A stretch of 64,000 nt of DNA from Podaxis mareebaensis (taxonomy: Eukaryota; Basidiomycota; Agaricomycetes; Agaricales; Agaricaceae): NCBI GenBank assembly GCA_018524725.1, contig JAEUWP010000365.1:1-64000 (forward strand), in the 5' to 3' direction. Under the pieces are notes generated by a model. It was given only the letters and a program-made list of their open reading frames with translations. It did not search any database and was not told where the DNA came from. The translations under genes were made by a program, and so were the position numbers. Shown one piece after another: positions 36,498 to 50,090 of the stretch (within the stretch, counting starts at the first letter, position 1; the number at the start of each line of letters is the position of its first letter).

Positions 36498-38157
36498 TTA
36501 CGACACCGTCGCTGGGTTACTCGGGTGATGATTACTGCTCGCCGCCGCACCGCTCTGCGCACTTCCAATCCCGACAAACAACCTCCTCGCCCAACCCCCA
36601 ATGGCACCAATTCCCCTTCCACGCTTCTCATCTCTCCCATCTTTTTCATCATTCTTCTCCTCATCGTCTACACCATCAGGCGGCGTCCCCAAACCCTCTA
36701 CGCTCGCAAAACTCACAAGACCCTCCATCATCCGACACTGCTCACTCGCCTTGCGAGCATTAAACGTCGAAGTCGTCGCAGACGTCGGATGGTGGCCCAC
36801 ACCCAACGCCAAGTCTAATCTCTCCACACTTCCCTCCACTTCTCTTCGTTTACAAGGATACATGTACGGACTCGACGGGTAGTCCGTCGAATCGCGTGTT
36901 CGGGTCCGGTACATCGCAACGCCTTGTCGTTTTGTTGAACTCGATGATGCAGTCCCAACGAGAGGTGGAGTCGGAGGTGGAGTGAGGAGTCTCACATCGT
37001 CCGGATCAATTTGCTGTTGCTGTTGCTGTTGCTGCATTAGATCATTGCCCTGACCAAGCACCGGAGAGGCGTCGGCTGTAAGAGGGGGCGTAGTGCCTGC
37101 CGATGAATGCGAGTTATTCCGCGAGGGGTGTGGGTGTGATTGATGCGCGTAGTGATTGGGAAGGTGTCTTGACGGTGGACAGGGAGATCTTGTCGGGTGA
37201 AGCGAGGCTGTTAAGCTTGTCGTTGTTGCTCTACGGGGGGTGGCGGGGGTTGTGGGAGGCGGCGGAGGGGGCGAAGTTATTGGATCTGTCTTGCTTCTTG
37301 ATCGATAGTGTGTCTGTTGGCAATGGAACAGATAATTTGAGTGATCGCTGCTCCCGCTCGCACTTGATTTAGGGGACGAAGAGGCCAGCTGCGGAAATGA
37401 ATTTGTAATTAGCAAATGAGGAATAGGGGTAGATATTCGCAATAGAGGCGGAACGTACCATCATGTTGTGGTGATCTCGTTCTGACCACGACCAGGCTGG
37501 GGCATCATCTCTGCTCCTTCTACGTTCCCTGCTGCGCTCCTTGTCATCGACAACACGCCCCGAGTACAACACACGTTCTAGCCGTGCGCGGAGGACCTGC
37601 TCGTGAGGCGTGAGAGGAAGTGGTTCTGCGGCTAGTGAGGCAGGCTTTTTCCGAGCTGGGATGGAATTATGGCGCTGCAGACTGAGATTGCCGTCCGAGG
37701 CCGGGGAGCGCTGGAGAGATAGCCTCCAAGCGGAGGGGTCGGGACTTGCGGGACGGGAGGGAGAGGGGGAATGGGAGAGGTTATGGTGGGGACGGATGGG
37801 GGTAGAGGCAGTCGCAGCAGTGCGGTAGAGAAATGCAGCACGGCAGAGTTGATCCTCTTCGTCGGCCGATGTGCACGTGCCGGTACTATTGCTCGCTGTT
37901 GTTGGTGGTGCTGTTCCCGGTACGTGAGAATGGCGGCGTCGGTGGGCGCGGGGTGATGAGTGTGACTGCGGGGCGGGATTACGCTCTAGGGTGGAGCGGA
38001 GAAGACGTTCTGACCTCGAGGGTGGTCGTTCCGGAAGCATGTCTGCGAATGTGGGGGTGGCAGTAAGTGGCAAGGGTGATGGTGGGAGGACAGACGGACG
38101 GAGTGGGCTTGGACGGAGGGGAGTCGCTGGGGAGGACTTGACTGGCAGACAGGGCAT
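36498..38157 (-). CDS. Low-complexity Ser/Pro/Arg-rich protein of unknown function, 529 aa
   Basis: Two exons (38157-37459 and 37388-36498) join in phase 0 through a 70-base GT-AG intron and give 529 residues. Nearly the whole protein looks disordered: Pro/Ser runs (PLRPSPLRPSVLPPSPLP), RS/RRR-rich patches (KERSRERRRSRDD), a tract of eight Gln before IDPDDVRLLTPPPTPP, and an acidic/basic patch near the end (DDEEKNDEKDGRDEKRGRG). One short helical segment might be folded (EQVLRARLERVLYSGRVVDDKERS, about 188-211). Its composition suits a regulatory or RNA/chromatin-related protein, but there is no domain to name. It is the only convincing protein gene between 28.5 and 47.6 kb. The long antisense frames over it are shadows. 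Confidence 0.7.
37010..37036 (-). repeat. CAA/CAG trinucleotide repeat (poly-Gln)
   Basis: GTTGCT/GCTGTT units on the plus strand read on the coding strand as eight or more Gln codons within the low-complexity protein. The alternating CAA/CAG codons should limit slippage. Confidence 0.75.
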
Positions 38158-41100
38158 TGGTTAGAAGAGCCAGAAATATATATGCCAGTCCGCCACTTCT
38201 CACCTGTCCACCTCTGGTTCATTTCCATCGCTGACCCGGTTCACACCTGCACTGCACTCAAAACCACTCTCACCCAGACGTCGGCGTCGTGGACTGAGGT
38301 AATCCGCCCTTCCTCCCCCCTCTTGCCCGTTCAAATACTCTTCCAATACAATATCGGCGTTACTCAATCCCACCCTTACTAGTCACAACTGCCTCCGTTT
38401 CACCACTCCCTTGCCTAATTAGGCCAAACCCCAGAATTTTCATGCCCGGTCACGCGGACCCGCGTTCCCTCTCATGGCTTGGCCCGCAACAGCTCACGAC
38501 CCGGCTCGCTTCTCCATGTACACGCCCATCCCATGCTACCCACCTTGTCTTGCACGCAGAACCCAGTCCTTGATGCTGACGCACCCATGCCAGCATCTCG
38601 ACCTACCCTCCCTCCTTCCCCCGCAGTTCTCCCCGTCCCTCCTTACCTCACTTTCCCTTCGGCTCGCTCGACCCCGCATTCAACCACTAGACTCCAGCCC
38701 TCTGTCATTCAACGGAACACGGAGCGGCCCAGGGACGCTCTAATGAGGCCTGGCTCCCTGTTGCGAACTTTTGGGTTACCAATCGCCCTAGTCTCCAATA
38801 CTTAATATGATAAACGGACACTGTCGAAATTTCGCGTCAATGCACCACAAATTACTGCACTTGTATCTGTACCAAAGGGTGGCGATATTACCCCCTTGGC
38901 CTACGCTATGACAACCCCCGGTATCAATTACCCAACGACAAGATTGGCCTTTGCAATCATCAACTACGAAACATGAGGCCCGTTTCCACGTCACCAACTC
39001 GGCCTGCCCAGCGATACCCTAGCAGCGCCGGAAACGAATATATAATCATCACAATCCTCGGCATACTAAAATAGCCAAACTTTAAGCTCGCCGTCTGTGA
39101 GCGCGAGCGCCTTATCACCGTTTCCCAGTCCCTTTTCCTGGAAGCGCTCCACTGGCACGACGTCATGTATTCGCTAAGTCTATGTCCTTTGCCTCGTCAC
39201 GAACAAGAACGTTTGTCCACGGAACTTGGACTTTTGTCTTACTTTAGTATTCAATCTTATGTTACTCGCTTTTCTGGAGCATATGGGGATGGTATAACCA
39301 CCGAATCCACAGCGACTTGTCAAAGTTTTCCACACTGCCATCACCACCTCCACCAGACATTTCATCTCCTCGATATCCACAGCCTAAACATAAACGGAAA
39401 ATCCTCACGCAGTGTAAATCTGATGGACCGCCACTCGCCAATAACCACGGTATTAAGGCACTTGCTAGATTCTTCAGGACATTTGTACTACGTACTGCAG
39501 CGCATCCATCAGAAACCGAGAGAAATACCTCAAATCGAACTCAACTTCACTGAGCCAGCTCAACAAGCCCATGAGCACCCTAGCAACTCCAACGATTCGC
39601 AACTAAATCCTTTCTAAATCCTTCCTAAATTCCACATCAATTTCCATGACCCGCAGTGCCCACTGCGAGATTTTCGCTATAACCCGCCATCCAATCCGAT
39701 GCGTAATTGTCCCTAGACAAACTTCACAATGACGTGGATACTGGCGTCTTCCAAATGAGAGTCTGTGCTCAATGGCAATGGGAGAAATAGGTAAGCGACT
39801 GATTATTCAGGGAGAACGACAAAGCCTATGTTGGCTTAAATCGCGCACCCTCGTTTTGATTCGCGTCTCCTCGAGTGGTGAGCATACGAGTGAATTCGAC
39901 GACTTCTTTTTTGCTCAGGCTCTCCATCGCTCCATTGTCCGCGCTTCCATCTTCTTGATATCGGCTTGTGCGTATCTGGGCACCGGTAGGCATTTGTGGT
40001 GTGCTTATTAAATCTGGATCGTACCCGACTCGGAGGTAGCGGCGATGGCGGTATTACTAGGGTTGCAGGTCCTATCTTCCCAATACAAAACTCACATGAA
40101 ACCTATGGCAGAGACACACCCACCCATCCGTCGAATCCAACATCAAAATCTACCTCGTCCTTCTACAAAGTGCCCCTAACCACAATTAAATACAATACCA
40201 ACCTCAACGCACTCCCGCTCAATAGCCAAAACTGCGCATTTACAACCCTCACTATAGACTCAAAGAACCTCCTCACACCCTGATCAATACTGTTGTGCGA
40301 TCAAGGAACCCGACTTCTCTTCCGCCCCCTCTTCACTTGAAGCTCAGATTTGTGCCTCCCCTGTCCTGGCCTATCGGCAACCTATCAAGTACTAAAACCA
40401 AAGTAGGCATGTGCCTGCTATTTATGTATTTCAATCACTGACCGGTTCGCGAAGCAGCCCCATCGTGGGAGGCACGTACTCAAGTAAGTACTCAACACAC
40501 CCGTGCGCACAGGCTTTCAAGTGTAGTTAAAGGGGCCGGGTAGTGACCGCGCCTTTGTCTTTGGGTGAAGAGTTGGATAGTGCATCCAATGATGAGACAT
40601 TATCTCTTTTGGACCCAGGGCTATGAAAGATCGATGAACTTTACGCAATGTTAGCGTGTCTGATGCAAGGGCTTAGTCCTTTCACTCACGAGTTTCAATC
40701 TCAAGCAAGCCGGTCGGAATTTTCCAACTGGGCTTTCTGATTCCTGGTATCGGTCGATAGCAACTCTTCGCAGCCCGAACCACAGCCGCAAATCCTGGCT
40801 CCTTTTCGGGCAAAAAATTGCACCCAGCCTTAAACCACCTAGCAATCTATGAACCACATCTCCGTCGGTTGATTCGTTCCACAAGATCGACCGACGGGAA
40901 TACTAGAAGGACCTCAGAACCCTGTAGCTGCACGAACCTATACAAGGAATTTTCTAAAACCTTTGAAGTGGAGAAACCAGAAATAACTTAACCTTTCAAC
41001 GTTCGAAGAACTAACCATTATTAGAATACCGGTAGGCGTGGATCAACCCCACCCACGGAACCGCTTACCAATGACAACGGGGTCTGGATGATCGTCGGTG

Positions 41101-44100
41101 CCCCGTGTACTTAGCGATGATACGCATTGACATTGCACCAGAGTAGTAGATTGGTGGATCAGCGAGACTATTATTATCCCGTTGACATCCTTCCAGACTC
41201 GGACAGGGGTTTGAATTGAAACGGGCGGAATACCGGGCTCTATTGATCCACTCGTTCACCTTGGTTCACACACCCACCCAAATCTCACTCCGAATCCGCA
41301 GGTTCTCTCAGTGCGAGGATGAGTATCAGCGAGGCTTCAAGTTGGTCCCGAGAAAACCCTCGTGACCGACCTTCTCGCTCAGTCCCTCCTCTTCTCGGCT
41401 TTCATGAGCTCGGGATGTTAAATGTGGGTCTGACTCACTGCTAGAGGCCGCAGTGACTCCTATGAGATACCTGAACCTCTGACTCCATATGATTTACGCG
41501 GGTTCCTGCTGTACAGTTGGACACGAGGCCGAGGCGTGGTGTGGCTAATAGGCGTAAGAGATAGATGTATGAGGGTAGAATATATGAATGTCTGAACTTT
41601 CGCTTCTGGATTTGCTCGCAAGCTGAAGCACCTCCCCGAGTCATAGTGGAGTTCTGGGAGTGCCAGGAGGCGAGTGTCGGTTTCAATGAGGATTCGGTGT
41701 TCAGCGTTCTACGGATTAGGTCCGGGAGATGAGGTGTGGATATGAGTCCTGCCAGAGCTGGCCTAGATTCCACCTCGGACCCAGGCAGAGTGTGGAATAT
41801 GTGAAAGACCCAAGATCCGTGCGGCCAAAAAGTCCGGCGATATATGCCGCTATTGAGATTGAGTAAGAACTTGTCCCGTAACCCTAAAACCAAAAACAAA
41901 ATGTGGCTCTCGAATCCATGTCAGGCGAGCCCCTTGTGTCTCAAAAACAAACGAAACATGGTCATTAAAGGTGACTTTATTTGAAATTCATTACCGATAT
42001 GCACTCTCCTACCATTGGTACCTAGAATTGTACCACAACATTTCCCGTATCTGTTCGTCATCCCCCCATAGGGCCTCGGGTCGTGAGCCACACTGTTCCA
42101 AGTTTGAAACTCTTGCGATCGAAGTAGAGATGCCTATCGAGAACAAAACCAGGCCGAACCAGTGTGACCGTAGATTTGCCAACACACTGCATATTACGCA
42201 GCCCAGGTCTAGTCCTAGATATAACCCACCCATCCATTCACGGAACTCATCGATCCTCGGAATAGTCAGCTTCAAGGCTGATAAATATATAATGCCCAAG
42301 GAGTGGGTGCATATCCCGCGAACTCGGGTTGAGGCGCTCTAAGTATGTACCATACCCAGTGAGCTGACCTTCACTCTGTACACGCGGTTGCCTGCAGGCA
42401 CAGAATCAGGCTTGCAGAGAAGTTTCGAATCGTCGAACCGTCGCCATGTATGCGTCCTCATTGATTCGCGTACCCCATGGAGACGGTCCGTTAACTGATT
42501 CCACGGGACCGAAGACCTGCTTTGAATACAAATATGCTGCCGGATAGTTCGCTACATCATCATTACCTGCGGAATGAGGTAGTCCCAAGCAAGGCTAAGC
42601 ATAAACCCAACGATGCCAAAAAAAGAAATGCGCGTCATATGCAATGCCTTCAGGGATCTATCAACCATCAGTGATGTTCTCTAGATTAACAGCTTGACAG
42701 TATCATACGGAGAGAAACGAGATTTTTGAAGGGGAAGCATAATGTCCGAAGAGAATCCTGTAAAGAAATCCGATTCGGGGGTCCTTCTGTCACGGGTCAG
42801 CATCTAGAGGGAGTTAAATGGGCTTTTCGAGGCCAGCGAATTAGAGCTTGAGACGTCATATCGGTGGTCTTGGTGAATATAGGTTGGCACAACTGCGTAG
42901 TAGATTAGTAGATTATGCTGTTGCGGTCCGACAGAGTTGTGCGGGGGTGGGATAGTCGCATTCATACGTTATATGTGTCGACAGTAGAGTGCCTGGTATG
43001 AAGGGGATTCAATGGCGTCTTGCAAGAGTCCTCGGTTTTTCAGGGAAAGAACCTGGATAAGAAATCGATGGTTGAGTGTGATCAGTATTCATTCCTATTT
43101 TGCACAGCGCTGAACTTAAGAGCGTAGTCTGGTCAGTTGATCAGATGACTCGTCGCAAGGGCCTCCTGCCGCGCATATGGTAGATCAAATGGTCAACGAA
43201 GAAAAGAACACAACTTCATTTAGGCTACATGGTTGGCGTTGACGGAGATGAGTCGAGTCGATGACGCGTATAGCACTTACCAGATAGGGTGTCGAGGGGG
43301 TTGGTCCTAACAGCATTACACACTAGAGCTTTCAGTCCCATTCATACGGGGAGAAGGGTGAAACCGGACGCGATGATTGATCCTTTCCAATGCCAGCTAG
43401 AAGCGGTCTAACACACGGCAGATTATCTATCTTCCAACGAGCTATCCCTTCTTAAACATCCAGTTTTCCTGTAAATAAAGCTTAATCAAGGTCCAACACC
43501 TTTTATCGGAAAACAAAGAACATCATACCGAAAAATCAGGCCGGTCATCCAGTCTTTAGCAAAGAGGTAGTGAACCTTTTTTTTTCAACAGCGGTCTGGT
43601 TCGGATGACCAAAAGGTGCATGTACTTCGGATACTGCCGGGTCGCGTCAGCAGTATGCGGTTTGGCCTTTTCTCCTTCCAGATAGGACCCTACGCGCTAC
43701 CTTGGGCTTGTCCGCACTCTCGCTGTGATATTTCCTGTGTTCTTTGTTACTAATATGCAGAAAGTCCGTTGTTCAAACGCTCCCTTTCCCTTTTATACAA
43801 TCAACGACCTGGGACAGTTGTGCTGGTTCTATAGTTAGTGGACGCACCGTAGTATCCCCGGTAATTTAAATCTAGGAGTGCGCTCAGATAGCACAAGGAG
43901 AGAATCCATTACGCAGGGTCTTGAAGGGTCTTTGGAGTCGCTGTGACGCCTATCCTTGATTGGCATCCTTTGTTTTTGCGACTCCCAGATTATCGCTGGG
44001 ATCAGTGATACGAACTTGACAAATAATGACTTTAGGGATTCTAATAGATCGTTATATGCGGCGCTCCAGGGCTAAGAAGCTACGGCTAAAGCTTGAATGA

Positions 44101-46606
44101 AATGCCTCAAAGAAGCACAATAAGCACCATTCAGAGGATATCTCTGAGAATCTATACGAACAGCCTGCACATGTTTCGTGTTGCAAAAACGCTGGGCGTT
44201 GCCACGACAGATTGTGCCTTATCAGACTCGGGTAATGCTGCAGCGTGCACTAAATTCGCACACTTCAGCCGTTGGCCGTCCAGGTCCAGTCACTTCTCGT
44301 CACCCCCAAAGCTAAGAGACACTCTGATTTTCATCATTTGTTGGCCAAACCGGCGGAGCCAAAAATAACAAAGGTACCTCCGAGTGCCCAGACGCATTAG
44401 TGATTGATTAGATAGCTCGTACGAGTGCAGGGTATGAGGAGATAGGCGTGATTATATGGGAGTAAATATATGATCCTGCCCGAAGATAACGGAGACGGAC
44501 TCCCGCGGATGTGCTCCCGCGTGGTTCTCACATCAGTTGAAAGGCGGCCTTGGCTTAGGCAGAGGAGACCCGGAAATTGGTGGATTCCTCCGCCAACTGT
44601 TAGGGTCTGAAAGCATTGGATTATTCTGGTACAGTGGCAGCCCCTCAATGCAGATACGTAAGGTCGACATCCTCACAGAATTTATGGTACTCTTCCATGA
44701 ATCATCGGGCGCTCATAATTTCTCTGATTACGATGTCTTGCAAGAGGGAGAATGGCACCTCCAGTTGGTGTATTGGTGTTTCCCAAAACCAGAAACATCG
44801 CTCCGTACCATTGGGTTGCGGCTCTGTTAAATATGCCTATCCAAGAACGTCAACCTGATGATGGCATCCCACCATTCCATCTTCTTGAGTCTCGTTTCAT
44901 TTCATACTAGGCTAATGATCAAAGGACGTAGCCAATGAACTACTGCTTATTGATATAGCAGCGGCGATCACATCCCCGTGACTCTTCGGAGGGAAGATCT
45001 TTGCGGTAGGCTCATTAGAACTTACAAAAATATGTCGCTGGCAAGTTGCAAGTATAGGGAGTGGATTCGAAAGTACGGTACTTAGTAGAGAATTGCTTCT
45101 CCCTGGTCTGAAAACTGGAATAACGTATAACGACACAATCTGCGTCCCTCCGCCGATGCCGGGGCTTGGTTGAGTCACCTAAAGCTCAAACTTTGAGATT
45201 TATGTTGACATCCTCATGTGCGGACCGGGGGACGACCCGATGTCCTGGTTAGGTGTAGGCTGACCACGTTGTGACCTGTTGTGGCTCTGGTTCACAATAT
45301 CATCGGCAATGATACGAAATTCGACGCTATCCCTCCTGGGGCCACATCTAGAATGCGTTGACCTTCTCAAGCTGCTGCCACTAAGGAGTAGTAGTGGGCT
45401 GAATCCATTTGAGGTCCCCGGCTCCAATCTGAAGTATTTATTTGACCTGGGCTCCGATCTCTCGCACAGCTCGTGTCCAAAGTGTTCCTGGGTTGACGTG
45501 AAGTTGCAGGCCGGTGACTCAGCAGAAGCCAAATTCGAGCCGTTAAGCCGAGGCCATGCCAATTCCCCAAGATCCGGTCGCATTTTGAGCCCCTAGGCCC
45601 CACCCCTGGATGATAAACTCAGCGATTGAATCCTCTTTTCGTCCGGGAACTTGAATAAATTCGGGATGAAATGCTTCCCGGAGCTCTGAATTTGAGTTGT
45701 GGAGGAGGGATGCGGGGTGCTATTAGGCCGAAATGACCCAAACTTCCAAGCCTATCCAAGCTGGAGGATTCGTGAACTAGTTTCGGTCCGACACTAGGTT
45801 AAGGGGTACTGGTTTGTCTCTTCTTGAGGGGTTGGAACTGTGACATAGGATTCGGTGGTCAGTGCTAGGTGCGCCCGGTATTAGAGGTGGCCTACAGTAC
45901 TTTTCAATGAGCAAACTCTCATTCGCCTAAGATACGAGTTAGCAAGTACCCCGAACTGTTGAAAATTAACGCAATAACGTCACCTGTGTTATACCGACAG
46001 TCATGTAATCCGGAGGCCTATTTCACTTTCACCCGTATCCAGTCTACCGTGCACCTGCCAGGCGTTTTAAGTACAACGCATAACCCCCAATAATAGCTTA
46101 TACGATTTCTTGCGGAATGTAGCAACTTATAGGCAACGGCCCATGTGTGCCATCAATACCGAAAAATAGAATGGGCGCAGAGGTGGTTCCGCGCTAGGAC
46201 ATTTCGCGAGCCACAAAGAATACAACCAACACAAACGCACGTTCTTGGGCGTGGATCAGGTTTCTTGGAATGTGGGTATATAACACTTGCCAAGGGCTTT
46301 TGTAGGGTGGAATGTTCGGCAGACGATGGCTCAGGATCAAGATCTAATGCTCCCTATGACTCTCGAGACTCGGACGTTAGGGAGAATACCACAAGAAATA
46401 GTCGAGCTGCCGCAAACAAGTACGAGTTTCCGCGCTAATTTCGCGTGATGTTCTTGTTCTGTTCGCCGTTGGTAGCTGTTGGTGCTGTCCCCTAAGTACT
46501 GGAGCTGATCAAGTCTCTTTCCTCGATATCAAAGCTAAAGCAAGATGTTTTGTGAAAGGGGACCGGAATGGCATCAGTGGAACAAAAAAAATGTATCTTC
46601 ACCATT
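38158..46606. other. Long gene-poor stretch (8.4 kb)
   Basis: No protein gene can be supported. Open frames up to about 150 codons (for example 39165-39617 +, 41441-41899 -, 45200-45583 -) lack domains, start context and matching introns, and often overlap on opposite strands. I see no long terminal repeats, no transposase or reverse-transcriptase motifs and no tandem arrays. The composition is mixed, without the strongly AT-rich look of heavily mutated repeats. Confidence 0.4.
46584..46591 (-). terminator. RNA polymerase III terminator of tRNA-Lys
   Basis: Eight consecutive T on the minus strand, about 15 bases past the tRNA 3' end, as expected for Pol III termination. Confidence 0.8.
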
Positions 46607-46700
46607 AGCCCACCGCGAGGGTCGAACTCGCAGCCTTCAGATTCCAACCAGCCTAACTTTGATAAGAGTCTGACGCTCTATCCGATTGAGCTAGGCGGGC
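46607..46700 (-). tRNA. tRNA-Lys(CUU) with a 20-nt anticodon-loop intron
   Basis: The minus strand folds as a tRNA: acceptor stem GCCCGCC/GGTGGGC (one G-U), D-arm GCTC/GAGC, anticodon stem TCAGA/TCTGA, variable loop AGGCT, and T-arm GCGAG/CTCGC around TTCGACC. The anticodon CTT lies at 46664-46666. An intron at 46643-46662 follows the base after the anticodon, the usual place for eukaryotic tRNA introns. The A and B boxes are good (TAGCTCAATCGG; GTTCGACCC). The discriminator base reads U, unusual for lysine tRNA, where G or A is expected. A Pol III terminator follows. Confidence 0.88.
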
Positions 46701-47612
46701 CTATCTACAAGGGCCGTCGTGGAGATTCGGGTCCTGATTTCGGAAACCTTGCCAGATGCACCTATGGTAAAAGCGAATGTCTTCTACCGGAACCTTTGTT
46801 ATAACTCAAAACAGAGTAAATTCAACGATGCATATCCCTGGATAACTTTTCACACAACAGACCCAAGTATCAGACAATTTATCTGTGCTCAGAAAACCAG
46901 TCACAACCATCTTATGCCGACTTGTTGTCAAGTATCCGCGTTATAGGTGTTACATCTTCACATTGCTAACTCTTGACCCCAGAATGTCCGAGAAGTTGCT
47001 GGTGAAGCACCGCAGTAGTGCAGTTTTTTTCAAGGCGGCATCTGCTGTTATCGAGTGAATAGAGGATGTGGATTATATGCGAATACTGTCTCTCAGTTAA
47101 ACGAGCACCCCTTGATGTCGTCGAATTTACACCATTGTACGAAAACGAGACGATCCCCTTATAAATCCTGACGCTCTCTACGTCGGCCTAAATGCAAATT
47201 TAGCTCTTGCTCGTTACGGGTTCATCTCGGATTCGCTTTTTTTAAAGAAATAGAGCTGATTTCCGGAAGGGAGAAGATGAAATATCGTTATTGGGCATAG
47301 AGATCTGCTTGTTTGCGTGAGGAGTCGTTCGGCAGTAGTCGATACGAAGCAAAAGGAAGGACCTGAGGGGGCAACCATTGATAGCACGATAAACAGTCCC
47401 GGCAAGGAGAGAAAGGATATATCAGCGCCGAATTTTATCATCACAGCATAGCGGGTGTACGCGATACATAGCAGCGCAGAAGAAGAGGTAAGTACCCAGA
47501 AATATAATGGAGATATAAGTAAATATGTTGAACACGTGGTAGCGTGCGAAAAACAATATTTTTGATAGAGACATGGTGCTCGCTTGCAACCCAGTTGTCC
47601 TCTACGCCAGCC
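46701..47612. other. Intergenic, promoter of NOG1 and 5' flank of tRNA-Lys
   Basis: No gene seen. Minus-strand frames at 47214-47755 overlap the NOG1 start and lack coding features. Confidence 0.45.
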
Positions 47613-50090
47613 ATGTCGACAAGCGGTCTGAAGGCCATTGCTCCCGTTCCGACGGCAAATGATTTCCTCGACATCGTTCTGTCCAAGACCCAGAGGAAAA
47701 CTCCTACGGTACCGTCATAAGGTCTTGTCAAAAAGCTGCGGTGTTGATGTTGCACCTAGGTCATCCACAAAAACTTCAAGATCAGCCGGATACGGAATTT
47801 CTACATGAGAAAGGTCAAGTTTACACAGGATTCTTTTGATGAGAAACTCGGCGCAATCTTATCTGAATTCCCCATGCTCGATGTGAGTGTTGAGGAAGTT
47901 GTGATCTAAGGTTCAGCTGAATTGATTTCATTCACCTCTTGTGCCTAGGACCTTCATCCGTTCCTCTCCTCGCTTATGAATGTACTTTATGACAAAAACC
48001 ATTACAAGTTGGCACTTGGCCAACTACGGACCGCTCGACATTTGATTGATCAAGTGGCGAAGGACTACGTTCGACTGCTTAAGTTCGGCGATAGTTTGTA
48101 CCGCTGCAAGCAGCTCAAGAGGGCCGCTCTTGGTCGGTGGGTTGCCTGAGGAGCACCATTGAGATGAAATACTCATGAACCGACAGTATGGCCACAATCA
48201 TGAAACGCCAAAAAGATCCACTAGCCTACCTCGAACAAGTCCGACAACACATCTCCCGTCTCCCCGCAATCGATCCCAACACTCGAACACTCCTCATCTG
48301 TGGATATCCCAACGTCGGCAAATCATCCTTCATGAACAAGGTCACCCGGGCAGACGTCGACGTCCAACCCTACGCCTTTACGACCAAATCTCTTTTCGTC
48401 GGTCACCTGGATTATAAATACCTGCGGTGGCAAGTTATTGATACTCCTGGTATTCTCGACCATCCTTTAGAGGAGATGAATACCATTGAGATGCAGAGCA
48501 TCACTGCGATGGCTCATTTGAAGGCCTGCATCCTGTATTTTATGGATCTGAGCGAACAGTGTGGGTACACTATCGAGGCTCAGGTACGTTATCATCACTG
48601 CTGCTACTTTTAAAACCTAACCTCGAATTTTGGAACTCAGTGCAAGCTCTTCCACTCCATTAAACCCCTCTTCAACGGAAAACCCGTCTTGCTTGTCATC
48701 AACAAAATCGATGTCACTCGCCTCGAAGATCTCACCCCCGAAAACCGCGCCCTCGTACAAGAAATCATCGATGCCGAAGGCGTGCAATCTATCCAGGTCT
48801 CATGCTACTCCGAAGAAGGTGTCATGGATCTCAAAAACAAGGCTTGCGATGCCCTTCTCGCACACCGTGTCGATAACAAACTCAAGGGCAGCAAAATCAA
48901 CACGATCGCGAATCGGATACACGTTGCGCAGCCGAAACCTAGAGACGACGTCGTTAGAGCGCCATTCATACCTGACGCGGTGAAGGAGAGGAGGAAGTAC
49001 GATAAGAACGACCCTGAGAGACGTAAGCTATTGAAGGATCAAGAGGTTGAAGAAGGCGGCGCTGGTGTTTTCAACATCAACCTGAAGAGTACATCAGCCA
49101 GTTTTCTGAGTTTACTAATAACCTGTTTGCTGATGTTAACCTTCACAGAGGACTACATTCTTGCCAATCCCGAATGGAAGATGGACATCATGCCCGAAAT
49201 CATGGACGGCAAGAACGTTGCAGACTTCATCGACCCCGACATCGCCGAGAAACTCGAAGCTCTCGAACGCGAGGAAGAACGACTCGAAGCCGAAGGATTC
49301 TACGACAGCGATGAGGAACTGGTATGTCTCCCTCCCTTCTCTCCCCCGTCTCTTAATTATTACCTACTCGCTTATGCTTATCTACCATAACAGTTCGATT
49401 CGGATGACGAACGCGAAGCTGCTGAAGCCCAAGTCGCGCTCCAGCATAAAATCAAATCCCAATCCATCAAAAAGTCCAAAAAGAACCAAGCCCGGCTACC
49501 GCGTACCGCTGGCTTACGAACACTCACAGAACTTACAGAGGAGCTCACCAAAGCCGGACTGGACCCTAGTCGGATACAGGAACGGGCAGAACGCCTGGCA
49601 AAGATTCAGGCTGCGCAGCGGAAGAGGAAGAGGGATGACGATGACGAGATGGATGTTGATGATGATGAGGATAGCGGAGCAAGAGACGATGGGAATAGTG
49701 ATGAGATGGATGTGGATGGAGAGGAACAACCGTCGAGTAAGAAGGTCAAGACGAACTCTGGGGCAGTTGCTGCGAAGCGGATGCCCAGGTCTGATCGCAC
49801 CTTGGCTGGTTTGCGTGATGAGGCGGTAAGTTGTTTTGATTTCATTTGTCACTCTCAACATGTTCACTATATTACTAGCAAGCTAACCGGGCCACAAAAC
49901 TGCGGAATCTCGGGCAACGCCCCCGGAATATGCTTGCCAAAGCTGGCGAGAGCGACCGTGCGATCAGAGTCAAAATGGTCTGTGCTCCCGCTTTTCATTG
50001 CCTCTTCATCTGGATTAACTTTATTCTTCACCGCAGCCCAAGCACCTATTTGCTGGCAAACGAAAGGCGGGAAAGACCGACAGAAGATGA
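47613..50090 (+). CDS. NOG1: Nucleolar GTP-binding protein 1, 60S ribosome assembly GTPase, 669 aa
   Basis: Essential Obg-like GTPase of pre-60S particles. Nine exons (47613-47708, 47760-47882, 47949-48136, 48187-48583, 48641-49088, 49149-49321, 49394-49825, 49879-49977, 50037-50090) join in frame to 669 residues (yeast Nog1 has 647). The N-terminal helical bundle is typical ([33 protein letters not shown]). The GTPase motifs are G1 GYPNVGKSS (about 175), G3 DTPG (about 221) and G4 NKID (about 289). The NOG1 C-terminal part continues ([21 protein letters not shown]). It ends in an acidic/basic tail ([32 protein letters not shown]) with the conserved block [19 protein letters not shown]. The ORF runs to the TGA after TDRR. 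It converges with P450 copy B, 357 bases between stops. Confidence 0.96.
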
